64,000 nt of DNA from Woeseiaceae bacterium (GCA_021773135.1 JAJFKP010000018.1:62001-126000); one strand, 5' to 3'; numbered from the stretch's first letter, positions 27,813 to 38,598 are shown. Notes: generated by a model not told the origin, from the sequence alone. Numbers and translations are program-made.

Positions 27813-28168
27813 AGCGCGATATAGGCTCACGATTTGAACGAAAAGCGCTACGCCATCTCCAATCACAGGGCCTAAAGCTTATAGAGTGCAATTTTCGGTG
27901 CCGACATGGCGAGATCGATCTGATCATGCGACATGGAAAATGCCTGGCGTTTATCGAGGTGCGCTACCGGATGCGGAATCGTTTTGCTTCGGCATCCAGG
28001 TCGATCGATAGTCGAAAACAACACAGAATTATTAATACCGCGTCAGTCTTTCTCGCCGGGCATCCGCAGTACACAAGCGATCCGGTGAGATTCGATGTTA
28101 TTGCCTTCGATGCCACAGGAGACGGTCGAGGCAGGATACAATGGCTGCAGGATGCGTTTCGCCCCTAG
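27809..28168 (+). CDS. yraN: YraN family (UPF0102) nuclease-like protein
   Basis: A 119-residue protein with the UPF0102 pattern: GSRFERKALRHLQSQGLKLIECNFRCRHGEIDLI, then FIEVRYR. The E-x(n)-GEIDLI-x(n)-EVR arrangement resembles Holliday-junction-resolvase and restriction-endonuclease folds. The cellular role is not established. The start TTG overlaps the lpoA stop as TTGA, so coupling is likely. No closer ATG is available. Confidence 0.92.
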   Translation: MKRDIGSRFERKALRHLQSQGLKLIECNFRCRHGEIDLIMRHGKCLAFIEVRYRMRNRFASASRSIDSRKQHRIINTASVFLAGHPQYTSDPVRFDVIAFDATGDGRGRIQWLQDAFRP

Positions 28169-28789
<621 letters not shown>

Positions 28790-28921
28790 CGCACACGGCG
28801 AGGCCTCAGGCGACCGGACCACGCATCACTTGCGGTACGACGGACGGTCCGATGGTCGGCGTGTTTTGCTGGTCACCGACAACCCTCGCCGCGAACGACT
28901 CCAGGGCAGCGCGTTTACGCC

Positions 28922-29323
28922 TTATTTGACGACAGTCAGGTGACTGCGATTACTTTTTGGTCGCTCTGAATCTTCGGAACCGTCTGGCGGCTCCGGCTGC
29001 TCAGAGCCATGTGAAAAGATCATCCCCTGGCCCGTTTCCTTTGCGTATATCCCCATTACGGATGACGTCGGTACCCAGACATCAAAAGGCACGCCCGAGA
29101 ATCGTGCGCGGAAGCTGACGCCGCCGTTATTGAGTTTCAGATTGTGCGCAGCAGAATGGCTGATATTGAGAATTATCTTGCCGTCTTTGACGTGTTCAGT
29201 CGGCACCGTTACGCCGTCGACGGCGGCGTCGACCACGATGTGCGGCGTGTGACCGTTGTCGCCCATCCACTCGTGCATTGCGCGCAGAAGATAGGGACGC
29301 TTTGACCGGGACGGGTTACTCAT
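28922..29323 (-). CDS. sspB: ClpXP adaptor protein SspB
   Basis: An adaptor that brings ssrA-tagged proteins to ClpXP. The 133 residues begin MSNPSRSKRPYLLRAMHEWMGDNG, matching the family start, with ILNISHSAAHNLKLNN and FDVWVPTSSVMGIYAKETGQGM in the substrate-binding core. The acidic, proline-rich linker ends in HLTVVK, the short ClpX-docking tail (PALRVVK in E. coli). The frame is open upstream to 29494 but that part is not conserved, so I place the start at the ATG at 29323. It follows sspA with a 148-base gap. Confidence 0.94.
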   Translation of the reverse strand: MSNPSRSKRPYLLRAMHEWMGDNGHTPHIVVDAAVDGVTVPTEHVKDGKIILNISHSAAHNLKLNNGGVSFRARFSGVPFDVWVPTSSVMGIYAKETGQGMIFSHGSEQPEPPDGSEDSERPKSNRSHLTVVK

Positions 29324-29471
29324 GCGCCAATCGTCGCGATCATTGATTTTTGGTTCGACTGGTAATTCGTCATGGCTACACCGCAGGATACCATTACTGC
29401 TTCGAAGAAACCGCCCACGAGCGCCACTGGCGAAGGGAACTGAGCACCTCTGATCCTGTCGCGGGGGACTG

Positions 29472-30101
29472 CTACAGATGCATTTCCTGCTCAAGTTCCG
29501 TCAGGCTTTCCTGGAATGAGCGTCTCTCAAACACTCGCTTCATGTAGGCTTCGATCGCCTCGGATTGGGAGCCAAGATCAATGCCGTAGACCGGCAGACG
29601 CCAAAGAATCGGCGCGATGCTGCAGTCAACCAGGGAAAATTCGTCACTCAGGAAATACTGTTTGGCGGCAAACAATTCAACGCTGGCGAGAATGCTCTCA
29701 CGCAGCAGCTTACGAGACTTGGCAGGAAGCTTGCGTTCGCCGTCGGTATCGAACTGTTCGGCGAATTGATACCAGTCTGTTTCGATACGGAATAGTGCCA
29801 GGCGGAATTGCGCACGCGTGACGGGATCTACCGGCATGAGCGGCGGATGCGGAAAACGCTCGTCCAGATACTCGATGATTACACGCGAGTCGTAGAGAAC
29901 GAGGTCGCGGTCAACGAGAGTCGGCACCGTATGGTAGGGATTCAAATCCATCAGGTCTTCGGGCAATTCGGGCCCGTCCACGCTGACAATTTCAATATTG
30001 ATGTTTTTTTCTGCGAGTACCAGGCGCGTGCGATGACTGTGAATGCACGTTGGCTTGGAAAACAGAGTCATTACGGATCGTCGGTTGGCAATTACTGCCA
30101 T
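29472..30101 (-). CDS. sspA: Stringent starvation protein A
   Basis: A glutathione-S-transferase-fold protein that binds RNA polymerase and affects stationary-phase and acid-stress transcription in E. coli. The 209 residues begin MAVIANRRSVMTLFSKPTCI and contain DLNPYHTVPTLVDRDLVLYDSR, EYLDERFPHPPLMPV and YFLSDEFSLVDCSIAP. All are very close to E. coli SspA, including the PHP surface motif (84-86). A residue usual in active GSTs is missing, as in other SspA proteins. It is encoded just downstream of the cytochrome c1 gene, as I recall from Pseudomonas. Confidence 0.97.
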   Translation of the reverse strand: MAVIANRRSVMTLFSKPTCIHSHRTRLVLAEKNINIEIVSVDGPELPEDLMDLNPYHTVPTLVDRDLVLYDSRVIIEYLDERFPHPPLMPVDPVTRAQFRLALFRIETDWYQFAEQFDTDGERKLPAKSRKLLRESILASVELFAAKQYFLSDEFSLVDCSIAPILWRLPVYGIDLGSQSEAIEAYMKRVFERRSFQESLTELEQEMHL

Positions 30102-30195
30102 GATGCGGTCCCCTTTGGAATGTTAGTGGATCTGGCTATTATTCTTATTAGTATTGCTATGGAAGGGCTGGAGAAGCTACCTGCACAGTAAGATC

Positions 30196-30948
30196 TCAGG
30201 TTACGTCTTTCCAGACCTGCTTCTTCAGCATAGACGCGATGATCCAAAATACGATCAGGAACATCAGCACCCACACACCCAAAACTCGCCGCGTCGAGCG
30301 AACAGGCTCGCTGATATACTCAAGGAAATTTACGGTGTCACGAGCAAATTCATCGAACTCTTCTGCAGATAGTGAACCCTCTGTCACCTGTTCGAATCCC
30401 TCGAAGTGCTCAGTACCATTCTCGTCGATGGAATAGTCAGCGGTTTGATAGCCCTGCAATTCCCATAACACGTGCGGCATGCTGGTGCCTGCGAGAACGC
30501 GGTTATCAACGCCCGTCGGGCTATCCGGATCGAGATAAAATCCCTTTATGAAATTGAAAACGTAGTCGGTACCGCGAGCCCTGGCTATTAGCGACATGTC
30601 GGGCGGTGGCTGCCCAAACCAACGTGCGGCATCATTCATGGGCATGGCTGCCTGAATCGTCTCGAAAGTCTTCTCGGCATTGAACATCAGGTTTTCAACC
30701 AGCTGATCTTCACTAAGTTCGAGCCCGCGGCCAAGCGTATTGAAGCGCACATACTTGGCTGAATGACAGCCGGAACAATAATTCATGAAGTTACGCGCGC
30801 CGCGCTGCAGGGAATTGATGTTGTCGGGATCGTTACCCGCCGGTTCGAGCTCGACCTCCGTCGCCGCATGTGCGCCGCAAGTCAGAATAAACGCCAGTAC
30901 TGTTGCCGCAGCAGTCCTGTGCAAGCCCGCTAACGACAATCTACGCAT
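30196..30948 (-). CDS. petC: Cytochrome c1 subunit of the bc1 complex
   Basis: A membrane-anchored c-type cytochrome that passes electrons from the Rieske protein to a soluble cytochrome c. The 250-residue precursor has a signal peptide (about 1-28, ending GAHA), heme-binding CSGCH at 58-62, the axial methionine M157 in GTSMPHV, and a C-terminal membrane anchor (about 225-243). The frame is open 35 codons further upstream, through a tandem repeat that overlaps petB. I choose the ATG at 30948 because only this start gives a normal signal peptide. Confidence 0.93.
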   Translation of the reverse strand: MRRLSLAGLHRTAAATVLAFILTCGAHAATEVELEPAGNDPDNINSLQRGARNFMNYCSGCHSAKYVRFNTLGRGLELSEDQLVENLMFNAEKTFETIQAAMPMNDAARWFGQPPPDMSLIARARGTDYVFNFIKGFYLDPDSPTGVDNRVLAGTSMPHVLWELQGYQTADYSIDENGTEHFEGFEQVTEGSLSAEEFDEFARDTVNFLEYISEPVRSTRRVLGVWVLMFLIVFWIIASMLKKQVWKDVT

Positions 30949-31064
30949 GATAATCGACCCCGTGCGGCCTAACCTGGCAAGCATTGAACTATCCATGATT
31001 GACAACCCTCTCCGGGCTAACCCGGCAAACCTCGTGCTAACCATGGTAGACAACCCTCTCCGGG
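30921..31064 (-). repeat. Three tandem 48-bp units at the petB-petC junction
   Basis: Minus-strand units 31064-31017, 31016-30969 and 30968-30921 each carry an ATG exactly 20 bases from the unit start. The first two agree at 39 of 48 positions and share an uninterrupted 16-base block with GGAGAGGG. The third is more diverged. Unit 1 includes the petB stop codon and unit 3 the likely petC start. The 48-base period keeps the frame, so the petC frame stays open through all units. Confidence 0.75.
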
Positions 31065-32287
31065 ACGGGCTTCGTCTTATCGATCGTCGTGTAATAAGGC
31101 ATGGTCAGGAAGAATGCGAAATAAATAACCGAGAAAATTCGGGCCATCAAGACATATAGTCCCTCAGCCGGCTGCATGCCAAGCCAGCCGAGCGTGCAGA
31201 AACTAATCACAAAAGCACCCAGAGCCATCTTGTAAATCCAGCCTCGATACCGAATGGATTTAACTCGTGCCCGGTCAAGCCAGGGCAGGAATGCCGGTAG
31301 CAAAACGGATCCCGCCATCAAGACCGCGCCCCATAATTTATCCGGGACTGCGCGCAGAATTGCGTAAAAAGGCGTGAAATACCATACAGGCGCGATATGT
31401 TCCGGTGTTGCCATTACATTGGCAGGCTCGAAGTTTGCGTGCTCAAGAAAATAACCACCCATATCGGGCGCAAAAAACATGACCGCCGAAAACAACATGA
31501 GGAAAACGATGATTCCGACCAGGTCTTTGGTCGTGTGATAGGGATGAAACGCGATGCCGTCAAGCGGTATACCGTCAGGACCTTTATGTTCCTTAATTTC
31601 AACACCGTCAGGATTGTTCGATCCGACATGGTGGAGTGCCACGATATGCACGAATACCAGCGCAATTAATGCGAGCGGCAAGACAATGACGTGCAGAGCA
31701 AAAAAACGATTGAGCGTAATGTCGGTGATTGCATAGTCGCCGCGGATAATCTCAACCAGGGCTTCACCCACCACTGGGATCGCCCCGAACAGCGAGATGA
31801 TGACCTGGGCGCCCCAGTAGGACATTTGCCCCCACGGCAGCAGGTAACCGGCAAAAGCCTCTGCAAAGAGCACAAAGAAGATCAACATTCCGATGACCCA
31901 GATCAGCTCTCGCGGCTTCTTGTATGAGCCGTACAGCATTGCCCTGTACATGTGCAGATAGACGACGATAAAGAAAAAAGAGGCGCCTGTGGAATGCATG
32001 TAACGAATCAGCCAACCCCACTCGACATCACGCATGATGTATTCGACCGAGGCGAAAGCGTCGGTCGCTGATGGTTTGTAATTCATCGTCAGGAAAATGC
32101 CTGACAGGATCTGAATGACCAGCACGACCATGGCGAGCACGCCAAAGATGTACCACCAGTTGAAATTCTTGGAGGCGTAGTATTCGGTGATGTGATATTT
32201 CATCGTTTCCGTGAACGGGAAACGATCGTCTATCCACTTCATCACTGCGCCCGTGCGGGTACCGACTTCCGACTCAATTCGCGCCAT
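31037..32287 (-). CDS. petB: Cytochrome b subunit of the bc1 complex
   Basis: The di-heme membrane core of ubiquinol-cytochrome c reductase, with both quinone sites. The 416 residues have eight spans. The heme ligands are H98 and H112 in one helix and H199 and H214 in another. The Qo-site motif reads PVWY (300-303) rather than the mitochondrial PEWY. The gene shares one base with the Rieske stop (TAATG). Its 3' end lies inside a tandem repeat that extends into the petC start region. Confidence 0.97.
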   Translation of the reverse strand: MARIESEVGTRTGAVMKWIDDRFPFTETMKYHITEYYASKNFNWWYIFGVLAMVVLVIQILSGIFLTMNYKPSATDAFASVEYIMRDVEWGWLIRYMHSTGASFFFIVVYLHMYRAMLYGSYKKPRELIWVIGMLIFFVLFAEAFAGYLLPWGQMSYWGAQVIISLFGAIPVVGEALVEIIRGDYAITDITLNRFFALHVIVLPLALIALVFVHIVALHHVGSNNPDGVEIKEHKGPDGIPLDGIAFHPYHTTKDLVGIIVFLMLFSAVMFFAPDMGGYFLEHANFEPANVMATPEHIAPVWYFTPFYAILRAVPDKLWGAVLMAGSVLLPAFLPWLDRARVKSIRYRGWIYKMALGAFVISFCTLGWLGMQPAEGLYVLMARIFSVIYFAFFLTMPYYTTIDKTKPVPERVVYHG

Positions 32288-32871
32288 TATGCTGCCCCCG
32301 AATCAACACCGATCATGATGATGTCCTCACGGATAAACCGGTATGGAGGCACTCGGAGATTAGTGGGTGCGGGCACGCCTTTGTAGACGCGGCCGGACAG
32401 ATCGAACCGGGATCCGTGGCACGGGCAGAAAAACCCGCCCTGCCAGTCATCGGCAGGACCGACCTGGAACTCCGCGAGAGGTGCACAGCCAAGGTGCGTA
32501 CATGAACCCTCGACAACCAGGAATTCCGGTTTGACCGAGCGGTACTCATTCACAGCATACTCCGGCTGCTGCTCCACATTGGCGGAATCGGGATCGTCGA
32601 GATACCCGGTTACGCTACCAAGACGTGACAACATTTCCTCGGTTCTGCGCAGCACGTACACCAGTTTTCCGCGCCACATAACGCGAATCATTTCCCCCGG
32701 TTCGAGCGAGCCGACCGGCACCTCGACGGGCGCGCCCAGAGCCTGGGCCCGTGCACTGGGCTTTAATGAAGACAGGAACGGAATAGTGGCCGCCACCAGT
32801 CCGGCACCGCCGGTTACTGCAGTAGCAACAGTCAGGAAATGACGCCTGTTGCGATCAACGTCATCAGTCAT
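32287..32871 (-). CDS. petA: Rieske iron-sulfur subunit of the bc1 complex
   Basis: This subunit carries the 2Fe-2S cluster that oxidises ubiquinol at the Qo site. The 194 residues start with a twin-arginine-type segment (NRRHFL, 8-13) and a hydrophobic anchor (14-35). Cluster ligands are C124 and H126 in CTHLGC and C149 and H152 in CPCHGS, with the disulfide cysteines C129 and C151. It is the first gene of the petABC operon. Its ATG lies at the start of a 376-base divergent intergenic region. Confidence 0.97.
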   Translation of the reverse strand: MTDDVDRNRRHFLTVATAVTGGAGLVAATIPFLSSLKPSARAQALGAPVEVPVGSLEPGEMIRVMWRGKLVYVLRRTEEMLSRLGSVTGYLDDPDSANVEQQPEYAVNEYRSVKPEFLVVEGSCTHLGCAPLAEFQVGPADDWQGGFFCPCHGSRFDLSGRVYKGVPAPTNLRVPPYRFIREDIIMIGVDSGAA

Positions 32872-33247
32872 GTAGCACTCCCATACACCATCCGGACAGA
32901 GTCGAAGTCAAAATCAATACCTAAGTTTCAGCTGAGTCAATACCGCTCCAACAGTCAGGCCTGAACGCTTTTCAATCGCGCAAAGTCTGCGTTTTCACTG
33001 GGTTTTGTCTAACCTAGGCACTCACTCCGACTTGACACGACTAATACCTAGACGGTTTATCGCTTTAATTCGAAAACTTAAAGATTTGCAGCAGACCCGT
33101 TTCGCCGTCAGGATGACGAGGAATTCGAGGCTGGGTGCGGAACCCGACGCGCATTATACACAGGGCCATTCGACATTGGCTAGGCGTCAGGACATAAGTG
33201 CACCGCAATTTTGGATATATTTCGAGGGAGCCTGAACGGAATCCTGA
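32872..33247. other. Divergent intergenic region, petA and degS-like gene
   Basis: No gene is seen in these 376 bases. A consensus TTGACA lies on the plus strand at 33032-33037, but the sequence 17-18 bases downstream is a poor -10. On the minus strand TTGACT is followed by TATTGA at 15 bases, also a weak pair. A short inverted repeat CTTTAA/TTAAAG lies near 33062. The region must hold at least the petABC promoter and probably one for the protease gene, but I cannot place either with confidence. Confidence 0.4.
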
Positions 33248-34333
33248 ATGGCACGACTCAAACCAGTTCTGATTTTCCTGATCCAGTCCGTTGTCGTCGG
33301 CCTGGCTGCCGCATTTGTGGTCGTTTTGGTTCGGCCGCAATTGTTGCCGGCGATCGACCTGGGTCGTGGCACGGACGCTGTGCAGCCCGCCAGTTACGCC
33401 GACGCCGTGGATATCGCGGCCCCGTCTGTGGCCAATGTCTACACCAGGCGCCTGATGGCGAATACGGCGCCGGGCGGATCGGGTCGCTTTCGCGTGAATA
33501 CGAGCGTTGGCTCAGCGGTCATTATTGATGCGGAGGGCTATCTGGTCACCAATTTCCATGTCGTGAGCCTTGCCAACGAAATCAGGCTGCAGCTCGCGGA
33601 CGGCAGAATCGCGAATCCGGAATTAATTGGCGTTGACGCAGAGACGGATCTGGCGCTACTTAAAGTCGATTTAGGTCCCCTGCCCGCGATACCTCTGGGA
33701 CGCTCGGATCAATTGCGTATCGGTGACGTGGTTTTGGCCATCGGCAATCCGTATGGGCTGACGAAGACGGTCACGCAGGGCATCGTCAGCGCAACCGGTC
33801 GCGGGGTTCTGGGCATGCTGACGTTCGAAAACTTTATTCAAACCGATGCCGCAATTAACGAGGGTAATTCGGGTGGCGCGCTCATCGATACGAGCGGTCA
33901 GCTGGTCGGTATCAATACGGCGGTACTCATGCAGGATGCCAGCACGGAGGGTATCGGGTTTGCCATTCCAATCGATCTTGTGCGCGGCGTGGTCGACGAA
34001 ATCCAGAGAAATGGCCGGGTAATTCGCGGCTGGGTTGGCATCGTGCCGGACGAACTCAGTCGGGTGGAATCCGAGGCGCTTGGCATCAATTCCAACACCG
34101 GTATTCTACTGAACACGATCGTCGCCGGGAGTCCGGCGGAAACTGCCGGTTTACGTCCTGGTGACGTAATTCTGAGCATCAATGGAGAAACCATCAGCTC
34201 ACGCCAGCAGGCACTCTTGATTGTCGCCCGATTGAATCCGGACGATCGTGTGGCAATGGAGGGTTTGCGCGACGGACAGCGATTCCGGGTGACCTTGATT
34301 GCTGCCGAGAGACCGTCAACGCAGTCTCGCTAG
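33248..34333 (+). CDS. DegS/AlgW-type periplasmic serine protease
   Basis: An inner-membrane-anchored HtrA-family protease. In this family DegS/AlgW senses misfolded outer-membrane proteins through its PDZ domain and cleaves the anti-sigma factor of sigma-E. The 361 residues have one N-terminal span (about 7-28), a trypsin-like domain with the triad H104, D134 and S208 (GNSGGAL), and a single C-terminal PDZ domain (about 255-350). One PDZ domain plus an anchor rather than a cleaved signal argues for DegS/AlgW over DegP. It lies near petABC and murA, as I recall for algW in Pseudomonas. Confidence 0.92.
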   Translation: MARLKPVLIFLIQSVVVGLAAAFVVVLVRPQLLPAIDLGRGTDAVQPASYADAVDIAAPSVANVYTRRLMANTAPGGSGRFRVNTSVGSAVIIDAEGYLVTNFHVVSLANEIRLQLADGRIANPELIGVDAETDLALLKVDLGPLPAIPLGRSDQLRIGDVVLAIGNPYGLTKTVTQGIVSATGRGVLGMLTFENFIQTDAAINEGNSGGALIDTSGQLVGINTAVLMQDASTEGIGFAIPIDLVRGVVDEIQRNGRVIRGWVGIVPDELSRVESEALGINSNTGILLNTIVAGSPAETAGLRPGDVILSINGETISSRQQALLIVARLNPDDRVAMEGLRDGQRFRVTLIAAERPSTQSR

Positions 34334-34342
34334 ACCTGGCAC

Positions 34343-35608
<1,266 letters not shown>

Positions 35609-35863
35609 CTAAGTGTCCGCGGCCTGGTTGAGGTCATGCCACTCCTCAGGCGTGTGCGCGCGAATAGACAGGGCGTGAATCTCGTTACCCATCAGTTCCC
35701 CCAGGCACTTATAAACAAGTTGATGGCGGGCGAGCGCTCGTTTTCCCTCAAATTCGGTGCAAATCACAACGGCGGCATAGTGGGTATTGTCGTCACTGAC
35801 GACGTCGACCTGAGCACCCGGCAGTCCGTTTTCAATTAATGTCTTGATTTCTTTCGGATCCAT
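35609..35863 (-). CDS. ibaG: BolA-family protein IbaG
   Basis: A small BolA-like protein (84 residues) that works with monothiol glutaredoxins in iron-sulfur handling. It is linked to acid stress in E. coli. The BolA core HYAAVVICTEFEGKRALARH with the helix-turn region LVYKCLGELMGNEIHALSIRAHTPEEW is clear. The frame is open upstream to 36112, but only the ATG at 35863 gives the family N-terminus MDPKEIKTLIENGLPGA. It precedes murA, as in E. coli. The mla genes that lie next to it there are absent. Confidence 0.93.
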   Translation of the reverse strand: MDPKEIKTLIENGLPGAQVDVVSDDNTHYAAVVICTEFEGKRALARHQLVYKCLGELMGNEIHALSIRAHTPEEWHDLNQAADT

Positions 35864-36040
35864 CACTAAAAGTGCCTGATATATGAAGAAACGGCGCGCA
35901 GTGTAACAAAACACGCCTGGAGACCATTGTGTATTATCCGCGCATAATCCTGAATAACTGGATCGGACGCTGCAACCAACTAGGCCAGCGAACTTAAACC
36001 ATGAAAATCCGGCATCCCGGCACTCAACGTCATTGATTCC

Positions 36041-37018
36041 ATGCTTGTCGATATAGCGAAAGTTACGGTCGGCCTGCTTCTGTTGATATGGGGCGCAGAT
36101 CGATTCGTTCACGGTGCGGCCGCTGTAGCCCGTAACCTGGGCGTTGCGCCGTTGATGATCGGCCTGACTATCGTTTCATTTGCGACCTCGGCGCCTGAAA
36201 TCCTGGTGTCAGTGGTTGCCGCCCTGCGCAACGATCCCGACCTGGCAATCGGCAATGCGATCGGCTCCAACATTGCTAATATCGGGCTGGTCCTGGGCGT
36301 CGTGGCACTCTTCAGGCCGATCGAACTCAAATCAGCCACGCTGAGACGTGAGATGCCGGCGCTGCTTGCGGTGACGTTGCTCACCGTATCGCTGTTCCTC
36401 GATTCGCATGTTGGGCGAATCGATGGCTTCGTCCTCTTGACAGGCATGGTTATTGTCATTATCTGGCTGGTACGCTTGGGCATCAGGTCCTCTGCGACGG
36501 ACCCCCTGCAGACGGATTTCGAAGCCGAAATACCAACGGGTACCAGCATGCGAATGGCCTTTGTGTGGCTGATCGTCGGCATTATCGCGCTATTAATCGG
36601 TGCGGAGTTGCTGGTGGATGGGGCGATTTCAATTGCTACCCGCATTGGTGTTTCCGATATCGTCATTGGCATTACGCTGGTTGCTCTGGCAACCAGTCTG
36701 CCAGAGCTTGCCGTTTCATTGATCAGCGTGATCAAGGGCGAATACGGCATCGCTATCGGCAACATTGTCGGCTCGAACATATTTAACCTGCTGGCCGTTA
36801 TCGGTGTCGCCGCCGCGATCCAGCCGGCCTCACTACCCCCTTCTGTTCTGTCGCTGCACCTGTTCGTCATGGTCGCATTTACATTGGTGCTGTTTGCCAT
36901 GACCTATGAATACGATGGCCGCGGTGTAATTACCCGCTACGAGGGATTTGCGCTGGTCGGCGCTTTTCTGGCCTATGACACGTATGTCGTCTTGCAAAAC
37001 GTTAGAATCGGCTCCTGA
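36041..37018 (+). CDS. yrbG: YrbG family calcium/sodium:proton antiporter
   Basis: A CaCA-superfamily membrane exchanger of 325 residues with about ten spans. It has the two internal alpha-repeats expected of the family. The first has FATSAPEILVSVVAAL and GNAIGSNIANIGLVLG (about 45-90). The second has LATSLPELAVSLISVI and GNIVGSNIFNLLAVIG (about 215-260). The conserved acidic residues within PE motifs bind the cation. It leads the yrbG-kdsDC-lptCAB run, as in E. coli, and is divergent from ibaG. Confidence 0.94.
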   Translation: MLVDIAKVTVGLLLLIWGADRFVHGAAAVARNLGVAPLMIGLTIVSFATSAPEILVSVVAALRNDPDLAIGNAIGSNIANIGLVLGVVALFRPIELKSATLRREMPALLAVTLLTVSLFLDSHVGRIDGFVLLTGMVIVIIWLVRLGIRSSATDPLQTDFEAEIPTGTSMRMAFVWLIVGIIALLIGAELLVDGAISIATRIGVSDIVIGITLVALATSLPELAVSLISVIKGEYGIAIGNIVGSNIFNLLAVIGVAAAIQPASLPPSVLSLHLFVMVAFTLVLFAMTYEYDGRGVITRYEGFALVGAFLAYDTYVVLQNVRIGS

Positions 37019-37056
37019 CCAGTCATTCAGACCAGGCGCTACCCGGAGAACAGTTT

Positions 37057-38037
37057 TTGACGGACCCCGCGAGCAAAGACCTTATTGAATTAGCCGCCAA
37101 AGTTCTCGACATCGAGTCGCGGGCGGTGAACGAGCTCGTCGCCGGTCTTGACGAGTCCTTCGCTGCGGCCTGCAGGCTTTGCCTGGCAACGGAAGGCCGC
37201 ATTGTCGTCACCGGCATGGGCAAGTCCGGGCATATTGGTGGCAAGATCGCCGCTACGCTTGCCAGTACCGGTACTCCGGCATTCTTCGTGCACCCGGGGG
37301 AAGCCAGCCACGGTGACATGGGAATGATCACGCCGCACGATCTGGTGCTGGCAGTGTCTTACTCCGGTGAGACCGATGAGGTAGTCACAATTTTGCCGCT
37401 GGTAAAGCGGCTGGGCGCAAAACTGATCTCCATGACGGGTAAGCCACAATCCACGCTGGCCAGGGCGGCCGATGCCCATCTGAACGTGCATGTCAGTGAA
37501 GAGGCCTGCCCGCTCAACCTCGCCCCCACCGCGAGCACTACGGCGACACTGGCGATGGGCGACGCGCTGGCGGTAGCACTGCTCGAAAGCCGCGGTTTTA
37601 CAGCCGAGGACTTCGCCCGATCACATCCGAGTGGCAGCCTTGGAAAACGCCTGCTATTGCACGTAGAGGACGTGATGCATTCGGGGCCTGCGGTGCCCGC
37701 CGTCAGTGCCGACGTCAGCGTTCGCGATGCACTCCTTGAAATGAGCGAAAAGGGTCTGGGTATGACCGCGATAGTCGACGACGACAATCGCATCTTGGGC
37801 GTATTTACTGACGGGGACCTGCGCCGCGCCCTGGACGACGAAATCAATGTGCACAAAACGACCCTGCGTTCCGTCATGCACAACGGTTGCATCACCGTAG
37901 GATCGAAAACGCTGGCTGCCGAGGCCGTGTACATTCTTGAGGAAAACAAGATCACCTCTTTACTGGTAGCTGATGAAGACAATCGCCTTGTCGGCGCCCT
38001 CAATGTGCACGACCTGTTTCGCGCCGGAATAATGTAG
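37057..38037 (+). CDS. kdsD: D-arabinose-5-phosphate isomerase
   Basis: This enzyme converts ribulose-5-phosphate to arabinose-5-phosphate, the first step toward Kdo. The 326 residues hold an N-terminal SIS domain (GMGKSGHIGGKIAATLASTG, SYSGETDEV) and two C-terminal CBS domains (about 205-325) with GVFTDGDLRR. The start is a TTG at 37057, with GGAG about a dozen bases upstream. No in-frame ATG or GTG lies nearby, and the N-terminus aligns well with E. coli KdsD. Confidence 0.96.
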   Translation: MTDPASKDLIELAAKVLDIESRAVNELVAGLDESFAAACRLCLATEGRIVVTGMGKSGHIGGKIAATLASTGTPAFFVHPGEASHGDMGMITPHDLVLAVSYSGETDEVVTILPLVKRLGAKLISMTGKPQSTLARAADAHLNVHVSEEACPLNLAPTASTTATLAMGDALAVALLESRGFTAEDFARSHPSGSLGKRLLLHVEDVMHSGPAVPAVSADVSVRDALLEMSEKGLGMTAIVDDDNRILGVFTDGDLRRALDDEINVHKTTLRSVMHNGCITVGSKTLAAEAVYILEENKITSLLVADEDNRLVGALNVHDLFRAGIM

Positions 38038-38082
38038 TGATGAAAACGCAATGCTTCGATCAGACGAACCAAGGGTAGTTGC

Positions 38083-38592
38083 GTGAAGGTGCCAGGCGAG
38101 CGGTCCTGTCCGCCGGGCGTAAGGCTGGTCGGTTTCGACGTGGACGGTGTATTTACGGACGGCCGATTTTACCTGTCAGACGACGGGGTGGAAACGAAGG
38201 CATTTAACACTCAGGATGGGTTTGGCATTCGCCAGCTCCTGAATGCAGGGATTAGCGTTGCGGCTATCAGCGGCAGGCATTCGGCAGCGGTCGAAAAACG
38301 GATGCAGGAGCTGGGAGTTAAGCACGTTTTCCAGGGCTGCAAAGACAAAGTCGCGGCGTTTGACGGGGTCGTCGCCGAACTCGGAATCGAACTGGATCGC
38401 TGCGTTTTCGTTGGCGACGATATTCCGGACCTGCCTTTATTGCGACACGTTGGCTTTTCAATTGCTGTCGCCAATGCTGTCCCAACTGTGAAAGACGCCT
38501 GCGACCATGTAACTGTTGCGTGCGGCGGCGGCGGCGCTGTGCGCGAAGTATGCGAATACGTATTGCGAAACGGCAATGCCGGTCGCGGTTAA
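38083..38592 (+). CDS. kdsC: 3-deoxy-D-manno-octulosonate 8-phosphate phosphatase
   Basis: A HAD-superfamily phosphatase that releases Kdo from Kdo-8-phosphate. The 169 residues lack a cap domain, as in KdsC. Motif I is DVDGVFTDG with nucleophile D19 and acid D21. SGRH is motif II, K87 in the GCKDKV stretch is motif III, and VGDDIPDLPLL is motif IV. The start is GTG with AAGGG eight bases upstream. It is six bases before lptC, within the Kdo/Lpt operon. Confidence 0.95.
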   Translation: MKVPGERSCPPGVRLVGFDVDGVFTDGRFYLSDDGVETKAFNTQDGFGIRQLLNAGISVAAISGRHSAAVEKRMQELGVKHVFQGCKDKVAAFDGVVAELGIELDRCVFVGDDIPDLPLLRHVGFSIAVANAVPTVKDACDHVTVACGGGGAVREVCEYVLRNGNAGRG

Positions 38593-38598
38593 CAGGCA

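Noticed and set aside
28790-28921. dolP/yraP gene or terminator after diaA
   Set aside because: No BON-domain sequence is present. The only inverted repeat (CGGACC/GGTCCG) has a long loop and no T-run.
29324-29494. N-terminal extension of sspB
   Set aside because: The frame is open but the 57 added residues are cysteine/arginine-rich and unlike SspB. The conserved start lies at 29323.
33032-33060. Promoter from TTGACA for the DegS-like gene
   Set aside because: The -35 is perfect, but the best -10 at the right distance (TTTATC) is poor, and about 190 bases of leader would follow.
35864-36112. N-terminal extension of ibaG
   Set aside because: The added 83 residues resemble no BolA protein and overlap the start of yrbG on the other strand.
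36109-36900. Long minus-strand frame over yrbG
   Set aside because: It is the antisense shadow of a conserved membrane exchanger and has no independent evidence.
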